Source: Alphaproteobacteria bacterium
GTDB taxonomy: Bacteria > Pseudomonadota > Alphaproteobacteria > Rhizobiales > Xanthobacteraceae
DNA length: 11,593 bases
Direction of reading: 5' to 3'
NCBI GenBank assembly: GCA_005884465.1
Contig: VAZH01000141.1
Coordinates: 1-11,593, forward strand
Shown here: one piece after another, positions 6,122-11,593 of the stretch
Layout: each line of letters opens with the position of its first letter
Position numbering within the stretch: position 1 is the stretch's first letter
The notes under the pieces: model-generated
Database searches by the model: none
The model's input: the letters and a program-made list of their open reading frames with translations, nothing else
Told to the model about the DNA's origin: nothing
Program-made: the position numbers and the translations under genes

Positions 6122-7741
6122 ATGAAGCGTCGCGATTTCCTGAAATCCGTCTCCGGATTAGCCGCCGGCGCCATGATGCCCGCGCCCGCGATCTGGTCCG
6201 CTGCCAAGGCCGATGCCCGCTCGGAGACGTTGCTGATCGTCTCGGAAGGCGGCCCCAACAATCTCGACATTCACGGCGTCGGCACCAACGTGCCCGGCTA
6301 TGAAGTGTCGTGGAATTGCTACGACCGCCTGATCAGCCACGAGATGAAAAGCGGTCCCGGCGGCGTGCCGTATTACGACCGCGACAAGTTCAAGCCGGAA
6401 CTCGCCGAAGACATGAATGTCGGCGACATGTCGGTAACTTTCAAATTAAAGAAGAACGCAAAATTCCACGACGGCGCGCCGGTGACGGCCAGGGACGTCA
6501 AATGGTCGCTGGACCGTGCCGTCAGCGTCGGTGGATTCCCGACCTTCCAGATGAGCGCAGGCTCGCTCGCAAAACCCGAGCAGTTCGTCATCATCGACGA
6601 CAACACGGTGCGGGTGGACTTTGCCAAGAAGGACCGCCTGACGATTCCCGATCTCGCGGTGATCGTGCCCTGCGTGGTCAATTCGGAACTGGTGAAGAAG
6701 AACGCTTCCGAGAAGGACCCTTGGGGCCTCGAATATACAAAACAGCAGACCGCGGGCTCCGGCGCCTACAGAGTGACGAAATGGACCGCCGGCACCGAAG
6801 TCATCATGGAACGCAACGACGACTGGGTCGGCGGTCCGATGCCGAAGATCAAGCGCGTGATCTGGCGCATGGTGCCGCAGGCCGGCAATCGCCGGGCGCT
6901 GTTGGAGCGTGGCGACGCCGATATTTCGTATGAGCTGCCGTACAAGGATTTTCAGGAGCTCAAATCGGCCGGCAAGCTCGACATCGTGTCGCTGCCGTTC
7001 TCCAACGGCATCCAGTATATCGGGATGAATGTGACAAAACCGCCGTTCGACAATCCGAAGGTGCGCCAGGCGGTGGCTTATGCGATCCCCTATCAGAAAA
7101 TCATGGATGCGGTGCTGTTTGGCCTCGCCAATCCGATGTTCGGCGCGCCGCCGACCAAAACCACCGAAGTCGCCTGGCCGCAGCCGACCAAGTATTTTAC
7201 CGATATCGACAAGGCCAAGGCGCTGCTTGCCGAGGCCGGCTATCCGAACGGCTTCGAGACCACGCTTTCATTCGACCTCAACTTCGCGGGCGTCAATGAG
7301 CCGCTCTGCGTGCTGGTGCAGGAAAGCCTCGGCCAGATCGGCATCAAGACCACGATCAACAAGGTGCCCGGCGCCAACTGGCGCACCGAATTGAACAAGA
7401 AGGAAATGCCGCTCTACACCAACGTGTTTTCGGGCTGGCTGGATTACCCCGAATACTTCTTCTACTGGTGCTATCACGGCAACAATTCCGTCTTCAACAC
7501 CATGAGCTACAAGTCGCCGGAGATGGACAAGTTGATCGACGGCGCGCGCAATGCGGCCTCAACCGGCGACAAGTCGACCTACGAGACCGACGTGAAGGGT
7601 TTTGTCGACCTGGCATTCGCTGACATTCCGCGCATTCCGCTCTATCAGCCCTATGTCAACGTCGCGATGCAGAAGAACGTCTCGGGCTATCAATACTGGT
7701 TCCACCGCCGCCTCGATTACCGCGCGCTGGTGAAGGCGTAA
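6122..7741 (+). CDS. Family-5 solute-binding protein of Opp/Dpp-type ABC importer
   Basis: A 539-residue periplasmic binding protein of the SBP_bac_5 (DppA/OppA) family, delivering peptides or other small solutes to the permeases encoded downstream. The N-terminus MKRRDFLK followed by a weakly hydrophobic stretch to about residue 32 (ending AKADA) is a classical twin-arginine signal, so it is exported folded. Family marks are LTIVSEGGPNNLDIHG-like opening (LLIVSEGGPNNLDIHG), the block WSLDRAV after KFHDGAPVTARDVK, GSGAYRVTKW, and NPKVRQAVAYAI. The ATG at 6122 is preferred over an in-frame GTG at 6104 because GGAG sits six bases upstream of it, the Tat motif follows at once, and the GTG lies just after the probable transcription start. 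It is the first gene of the operon, under the sigma-54 promoter. The substrate cannot be told from the sequence, and dipeptide, oligopeptide or another solute are all possible. Confidence 0.93.
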   Translation: MKRRDFLKSVSGLAAGAMMPAPAIWSAAKADARSETLLIVSEGGPNNLDIHGVGTNVPGYEVSWNCYDRLISHEMKSGPGGVPYYDRDKFKPELAEDMNVGDMSVTFKLKKNAKFHDGAPVTARDVKWSLDRAVSVGGFPTFQMSAGSLAKPEQFVIIDDNTVRVDFAKKDRLTIPDLAVIVPCVVNSELVKKNASEKDPWGLEYTKQQTAGSGAYRVTKWTAGTEVIMERNDDWVGGPMPKIKRVIWRMVPQAGNRRALLERGDADISYELPYKDFQELKSAGKLDIVSLPFSNGIQYIGMNVTKPPFDNPKVRQAVAYAIPYQKIMDAVLFGLANPMFGAPPTKTTEVAWPQPTKYFTDIDKAKALLAEAGYPNGFETTLSFDLNFAGVNEPLCVLVQESLGQIGIKTTINKVPGANWRTELNKKEMPLYTNVFSGWLDYPEYFFYWCYHGNNSVFNTMSYKSPEMDKLIDGARNAASTGDKSTYETDVKGFVDLAFADIPRIPLYQPYVNVAMQKNVSGYQYWFHRRLDYRALVKA

Positions 7742-7745
7742 GCGG

Positions 7746-7826
7746 GCGAATGGCGAATGGGGAGTAGCGAATAGTGCAAGAGAGCAGCCGCCATCCTCTA
7801 TTTGCCATTCGCTATTCGCCGTTCGC
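7746..7826. repeat. Heptamer-based inverted repeat after the binding-protein gene
   Basis: The left arm (7746-7774) is four tandem heptamers of the GCGAATR type, one degenerate. The right arm (7798-7826) is the reverse complement of a similar set. The arms pair at about 23 of 29 positions around a 23-base loop. It starts just after the binding-protein stop (7741) and ends before the permease start (7860). With no thymine run it is not a classical terminator. A hairpin here could stabilise the upstream message and lower downstream expression, as REP sequences do after malE. That role is inferred. Confidence 0.65.
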
Positions 7827-7859
7827 GCGGCTCCGCGCACAAATCGCGAGGGTGCCGCC

Positions 7860-8871
7860 ATGCTGACCATGATCGGCAAGCGGCTGATGTTCGCGATCCC
7901 GAGCCTGATCGGGGTCGTAATCGTCACGTTCCTCCTGACGCGCGCGCTGCCCGGTGATCCCGCGGCGTATTTCGCCGGGCCCGCGGCGACCAAGGAGGCG
8001 GTCGAGCAAATCCGCAAGAAACTCGGCTTCGACAAGCCGCTGATCGAGCAGTTCTTCCGCTACACTGCCGATCTTGCGCATGGCGATTTCGGCAATTCGC
8101 TCACCACCGGCCAGCCGGTTGCAACTGAAATCCGCAATCGCCTGCCGGCCTCCGCCGAGCTGACGCTGCTCGGCCTCGTCATTTCGATCGCGATCGCGCT
8201 GCCGCTCGGCGTGCTCGCCGCCACCCGTCCCGGCTCGTGGATCGACCATCTCTGTCGCGTGACGACGACCGCGGGCGTCTCGCTGCCGGTGTTCTTCACC
8301 GGCCTGGTGCTGGTCTATCTTTTCTATTTTAGGTTGGGATGGTCGCCGGCCCCGCTCGGACGGCTGGATGTGTTTTATAGCGCGCCGCCGGCGGTGACCG
8401 GCTTCTATCTGATCGACGCCCTGATCGCGCGCGATTTCGAAACTTTTCGCTCCGCGTTCAGCCAGTTGATCCTGCCGGCGCTGACGCTCGCAATCTTCTC
8501 GCTGGCCCCGATCGCGCGCATGACGCGCGCCTCGATGCTGGCGGTGCTGTCGTCGGATTTCGTGCGCACCGCGCGGGCCAGCGGTCTGTCGCCGGGCACC
8601 GTGATCGTCACCTATGCCTTCCGCAATGCTGCTGCCGGTGATCACCACGCTCAGCATGGTGTTCTCGTTTTTGCTCGGCGCCAACGTGCTGGTCGAAAAA
8701 GTGTTCGCCTGGCCCGGCATCGGCTCCTACGCGGTGGAAGCCCTGATCTCCTCGGACTTCGCGCCGGTGCAGGGTTTTGTGCTGACCATGGCAGTCTTGT
8801 ACGTGCTCTTGAACCTGATGATCGACATTCTCTATGGCGTGATCGACCCCAGGGTAAGGCTTGAAGGGTAA
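7860..8871 (+). pseudogene. Opp/Dpp-type permease subunit 1 (DppB family), frameshifted
   Basis: An inner-membrane permease of the DppB/OppB family, which would pair with the next gene product to form the channel. The start ATG (7860) follows GAGGG; TM1 is about residues 9-31 (FAIPSLIGVVIVTFLLTRALPGDPAA), then the usual periplasmic segment and further membrane helices. The EAA-loop region reads VRTARASGLSPGTVIVTYAFRN and ends at 8627 in the first frame. Family sequence resumes at 8629 in the next frame: LLPVITTLSMVF, then VFAWPGIGSYAVEAL, ending DPRVRLEG at the TAA of 8869-8871. One base lies where the family has an alanine codon (RNALLPV), so two bases appear lost, possibly GC from GCGC. Read straight through, the first frame gives an aberrant tail stopping at 8864. 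It is either a true inactivating mutation or a sequence error, and 256 of about 337 codons precede the break. The coding remainder is otherwise undamaged. Confidence 0.88.
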
Positions 8872-8878
8872 GGTAAGC

Positions 8879-9778
8879 ATGAGCAGCGTTGCGCCCGCCG
8901 TTGAACCCGTCGCGCCTGCGCGAACCTCGGGCCTCACCGCGATCTTCGAGCACACCCGTTATGTGCTTGGCGAGAACCGGGTCACCGCGTTCGCGTTCGC
9001 GCTGTTGATCGTCATCGTTTTTGCGGCGCTGTTCGGTCCCTACATCGTGCCCCATGATCCCTTGGCCTCCGATACCGCGGCGGCGCTGAAGCCGCCGTCT
9101 TCCGCGCACTGGTTCGGCACCGACCAGTTGGGGCGCGATATCTTCAGCCGCGTCATCGTGGCGACGCGGCTCGACACCTTCATCGCGGTGGCGTCGGTGG
9201 CGCTGGTGTTTCTCCTGGGCGGTCTCGCCGGTATCGCCGCGGGATATTTTGGCGGCTGGACTGACCGCATCGTCGGACGCATCGCCGACACCATCATGGC
9301 GTTTCCGCTGTTCGTGCTGGCGATGGGGATCGTGGCGGCGCTCGGCAACACCGTGCAGAACATCATCATCGCGACCGCGATCGTGAATTTCCCGCTCTAC
9401 GCCCGCGTCGCCCGTGCCGAAGCCAATGTGCGGCGCGAAGCCGGCTTCGTGCAGGCGGCGCGCCTGTCGGGCAATGGCGAGTTTCGAATCCTCTTGGTGC
9501 ACATCCTGCCGAACATCATGCCGATCATGATTGTGCAGATGTCGCTGACCATGGGTTACGCCATCCTCAACGCCGCCGGACTGTCGTTCATCGGGCTCGG
9601 GGTGCGGCCGCCGACCGCGGAATGGGGCATTATGGTCGCGGAGGGCGCGGGCTTCATGGTGTCGGGCGAATGGTGGATCGCGCTGTTTCCGGGTCTCGCG
9701 CTGATGGTTGCGGTGTTCTGCTTCAACCTGCTCGGCGACGGCCTGCGCGACATCGTCGATCCGCAGCGAAGGACGTGA
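8879..9778 (+). CDS. Opp/Dpp-type permease subunit 2 (DppC family)
   Basis: A 299-residue inner-membrane permease of the DppC/OppC family. Hallmarks are an OppC-type N-terminal helix (AFAFALLIVIVFAALFGP), the motif HWFGTDQLGRDIFSRVI after it, several membrane helices, and the EAA loop EAGFVQAARLSGNGEFRILLVHILPN that docks on the ATPase. The C-terminal FNLLGDGLRDIVDPQ is typical. The ATG at 8879 is preferred to an in-frame TTG at 8861, because AAGG lies just before it and it starts seven bases after the permease 1 stop, whereas the TTG lies inside that gene. Length and motifs are intact, unlike its partner. It would form a heterodimeric channel with permease 1; if that gene is truly broken this protein has no native partner from this operon. 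Confidence 0.94.
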   Translation: MSSVAPAVEPVAPARTSGLTAIFEHTRYVLGENRVTAFAFALLIVIVFAALFGPYIVPHDPLASDTAAALKPPSSAHWFGTDQLGRDIFSRVIVATRLDTFIAVASVALVFLLGGLAGIAAGYFGGWTDRIVGRIADTIMAFPLFVLAMGIVAALGNTVQNIIIATAIVNFPLYARVARAEANVRREAGFVQAARLSGNGEFRILLVHILPNIMPIMIVQMSLTMGYAILNAAGLSFIGLGVRPPTAEWGIMVAEGAGFMVSGEWWIALFPGLALMVAVFCFNLLGDGLRDIVDPQRRT

Positions 9779-9783
9779 CGGCA

Positions 9784-9924
9784 ATGAGCGGTGCAACTCC
9801 ACATACCGTCGTCATTGCCGGGCTTGACCCGGCAACCCATCGCGCGAAGCGCATCCTTGAATTTTTGATGGATGCGCGGGTCAAGCCCGCGCATGACGAT
9901 CTGAAAATGGGAAATACCCCATGA
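9784..9924 (+). other. Repeat-derived mini-ORF bridging permease 2 and ATPase
   Basis: An open frame of 46 codons starts at an ATG five bases after the permease 2 stop and ends in a TGA overlapping the ATPase start as ATGA (9921-9924). An AAGGA lies about eleven bases upstream. Most of it is the palindromic repeat read as VVIAGLDP through RVKPAHDD. It may be translated and couple the two genes, but a functional peptide is unlikely. Confidence 0.2.
9810..9898 (+). repeat. Palindromic repeat element between permease 2 and ATPase genes
   Basis: An 89-base imperfect palindrome bounded by CGTCAT and ATGACG. It has two hairpins, GCCGGGCTTGACCCGGC (9817-9833) and GCGCGGGTCAAGCCCGCGC (9874-9892), plus inner arms GCGCATCC (9849-9856) and GGATGCGC (9870-9877). 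Both strands can be read as a GLDP...H...RVKP...D peptide, a pattern I recall as common in Bradyrhizobium intergenic ORFs. It is the same family, in the same orientation, as 10769-10860. The ATPase start follows 22 bases later. Confidence 0.8.
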
Positions 9925-11593
9925 CCGCGCCACCGCTGCTCGACATCAGCGATCTCACCGTGGAGTTCGCGACCCGCCGCGGCATCGTCAGGGCGGTGCA
10001 GCACGTCAACATCTCCGTGGCCAAGGGCGAGACGCTCGGCATCGTCGGCGAATCCGGCTCCGGCAAATCCGTCACCTCCTACGCGGTGATGCGGATTCTC
10101 GACCGCGCCGGCAAGATCGCCGAAGGCTCGGTGGTGTTCTCCGGCATCGATGTCAGGACCGCCAGCGAAGACCAGATGCGCGATTTGCGCGGCCGCGAAA
10201 TCTCGATGATTTTTCAGAATCCGCGCGCGGCGCTCAATCCGATCCGTAAAGTGGGCGACCAGATCGAGGACGTGCTGCGCCAGCACGTGCAATCGGCGGC
10301 GAGCGATCGCGGCGAGAAGGCGATCGAGGCGCTGGAGCAGGTCAAGATCGCTCGTCCGCGCGAACGCTATCACGCCTATCCGTTCGAATTGTCGGGCGGC
10401 ATGTGCCAGCGCGTGGTGATCGCGCTGGCGCTGGCGTGCAATCCGCAGCTCCTGATCGCGGATGAGCCGACCACCGGCCTCGACGTCACCACGCAAAAGG
10501 CTGTGATGGACCTGATCGTCGAACTGACCAAACGCCGGGGCATGTCGACGATCCTGATCACGCATGATCTTGGATTGGCGGCGGCCTATTGCGACCGCGT
10601 GGTGGTGATGGAGAAGGGCCGCGTGGTCGAAACCGCGCTGTCGGCCGATATTTTCGCCAGGCCCGAGCACCCCTATACCCGAAAGCTGATGCGCGCGACG
10701 CCGCGCCTCGGCGCCTCCTTGCGCGATCTCTTGCCGGAGGAGGAAGCGGCGCTTTCGCCATCTAACGGCGTCATGGCCGGGCTTGGCCCGGACATCCATC
10801 TTTCTTCGCAAGACTCTTCGTCACAAGCGATGAACCCCCGGGTCAAGCCCGGGGGCGACGGCTCAACAAGTGGCGACGCCTCCGCAAAACCCCTCCTGCT
10901 CGTCGACAAGCTCGTCAAGGAATATCCGCGCCAGGGCGCGACGGCGGTGCTGACCAAACTGTTTGGCCGCAAGCCGCCGGTCGAAACCGAACAATTCCGC
11001 GCGGTCGACGGCATCAGCTTCACCGTCGGACACGGCGAGAGCGTCGGTCTGGTCGGCGAGTCCGGCTGCGGCAAGTCCACCACCTCGATGATGGTGATGC
11101 GGCTGTTGGACCAGACCTCGGGCCGCATCATGTTTGACGGCGACGAGATCGGCGGCATCCTGCCCAATGCGTTTGCGCGCTTGCCGCAGCGCAAGAGCAT
11201 CCAGATGGTGTTCCAGGATCCGACCGACAGCCTCAATCCGCGCTTTACCGCCGCGCGCGCGATCGTCGACCCGATCATGCAGCTCGGCAACGTCAGGGGA
11301 CGCGACGCGTTGCGCGCCCGCTGCGAGGAATTGGCGGGCCTGGTCGGGCTGCCGATCAATCTGCTCGATCGCTTCCCGCATCAATTGTCGGGCGGACAAA
11401 AGGCCCGCGTCGGCATCGCGCGCGCCATCGCGCTGCATCCGAAGCTCGTGATTCTCGACGAGCCGACCGCGGCGCTCGATGTTTCCGTGCAGGCGGTGGT
11501 CTTGAATCTCTTGCACGATCTCAAGCAATCGATGGGCATGAGCTATCTGTTCGTATCGCACGATTTGAATGTGGTGCGTCTGTTGTGCGATCG
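9921..11593 (+). CDS. Fused two-domain Opp/Dpp-type ATPase (DppD-DppF), 3' end beyond window
   Basis: The ATP-hydrolysing subunit of the importer, with both halves in one chain (like GsiA or YejF); 557 codons are visible with no stop. Domain 1: Walker A GESGSGKS (43-50), Q-loop Q99, signature LSGGM (157-161), Walker B LLIADE (177-182), H-loop H215, then the oligopeptide-type tail HPYTRKLM (250-257). Domain 2 starts near 325: Walker A GESGCGKS (379-386), Q432, LSGGQ (489-493), LVILDE (509-514), H547. All catalytic motifs are present. The linker at about 282-315 is encoded by a palindromic repeat (10769-10860) and is translated in frame. ATG 9921 follows GGGA by eight bases and begins with the usual PLLDISDLTVEF. 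It lies 142 bases after permease 2, separated by another repeat copy. Only the C-terminal tail of domain 2 is missing. Confidence 0.95.
   Translation, partial: MTAPPLLDISDLTVEFATRRGIVRAVQHVNISVAKGETLGIVGESGSGKSVTSYAVMRILDRAGKIAEGSVVFSGIDVRTASEDQMRDLRGREISMIFQNPRAALNPIRKVGDQIEDVLRQHVQSAASDRGEKAIEALEQVKIARPRERYHAYPFELSGGMCQRVVIALALACNPQLLIADEPTTGLDVTTQKAVMDLIVELTKRRGMSTILITHDLGLAAAYCDRVVVMEKGRVVETALSADIFARPEHPYTRKLMRATPRLGASLRDLLPEEEAALSPSNGVMAGLGPDIHLSSQDSSSQAMNPRVKPGGDGSTSGDASAKPLLLVDKLVKEYPRQGATAVLTKLFGRKPPVETEQFRAVDGISFTVGHGESVGLVGESGCGKSTTSMMVMRLLDQTSGRIMFDGDEIGGILPNAFARLPQRKSIQMVFQDPTDSLNPRFTAARAIVDPIMQLGNVRGRDALRARCEELAGLVGLPINLLDRFPHQLSGGQKARVGIARAIALHPKLVILDEPTAALDVSVQAVVLNLLHDLKQSMGMSYLFVSHDLNVVRLLCD
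10769..10860 (+). repeat. Palindromic repeat element inside the ATPase gene, read in frame
   Basis: A second copy of the element at 9810-9898: it opens CGTCAT-GGCCGGGCTTG and has hairpins CCGGGCTTGGCCCGG (10777-10791) and CCCCCGGG-TCAAG-CCCGGGGG (10835-10855, eight-base perfect arms). It encodes GVMAGLGPDIH through NPRVKPGGDG in the same relative frame that is open in the intergenic copy. It lies exactly between the two ABC domains of the fused ATPase, where an insertion is tolerable. Its middle portion differs from the other copy. Confidence 0.8.

Noticed and set aside
8614..8634. Programmed frameshift in the permease gene
   Set aside because: No slippery heptamer, internal Shine-Dalgarno or stimulatory structure is evident, and the family is not known for recoding. 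A deletion or sequence error is simpler.
7812..9802. Long minus-strand open frames (302 and 383 codons) opposite the permease genes
   Set aside because: They are rich in Arg, His, Asp and Gln, as expected from reading high-GC genes on the wrong strand. The plus strand has clear DppB/DppC family sequence.
9810..10860. CRISPR-like array from the two similar repeat elements
   Set aside because: There are only two copies, nearly 1 kb apart, one inside a gene, each with internal palindromes; there are no regular spacers.
9723..11561. Minus-strand open frames opposite the ATPase gene
   Set aside because: The plus strand contains all Walker, signature and H-loop motifs of two ABC domains; the minus frames are compositional artefacts.

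Overview
The window is high-GC alphaproteobacterial DNA. Its codon use, its rhizobial-type transporter and sensor genes and its three families of short palindromic repeats suggest Bradyrhizobium or a close relative. That placement is an inference from pattern; no rRNA or other marker gene is present. Most genes concern uptake of organic solutes and sensing of them.

Left part, minus strand, read from 4157 down to 1: a three-gene operon. A TRAP-type solute-binding protein (dctP family, 4157-3147) is followed after one base by a membrane histidine kinase (3145-1055). The kinase gene overlaps by 31 bases a second signalling protein (1085 to beyond position 1), which has an N-terminal receiver, a DUF3369/GAF-like middle and the start of a histidine-kinase module, cut by the window edge inside the codon expected to be the H-box histidine. 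No TRAP membrane subunits are visible, so the binding protein may act as the kinase's periplasmic ligand sensor.

Middle: a 391-base divergent intergenic region (4158-4548) carries a pair of 28-base inverted palindromic repeats. Then comes an orphan ugpB (4549-5874), a glycerol-3-phosphate-type binding protein with no ugpA/E/C genes near it. The next gap (5875-6121) contains a near-perfect sigma-54 promoter (6061-6077). A perfect 9-base inverted repeat there would mask the next gene's ribosome binding site in read-through RNA but not in RNA started at that promoter.

Right part, plus strand, 6122 to the end: an Opp/Dpp-type ABC importer operon. It comprises a Tat-exported family-5 binding protein (6122-7741), permease 1 (7860-8871, broken by a frameshift near 8628), permease 2 (8879-9778) and a fused two-domain ATPase (9921 to beyond the window end). 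Repeats punctuate it: a heptamer-based hairpin after the binding-protein gene, an 89-base palindromic element between permease 2 and the ATPase, and a second copy of that element inside the ATPase gene. The second copy is translated in frame as the linker between the two nucleotide-binding domains.

The most notable points are this translated repeat, the start-site-dependent masking hairpin at the sigma-54 promoter, the permease frameshift and the TRAP-protein/two-kinase sensory operon.
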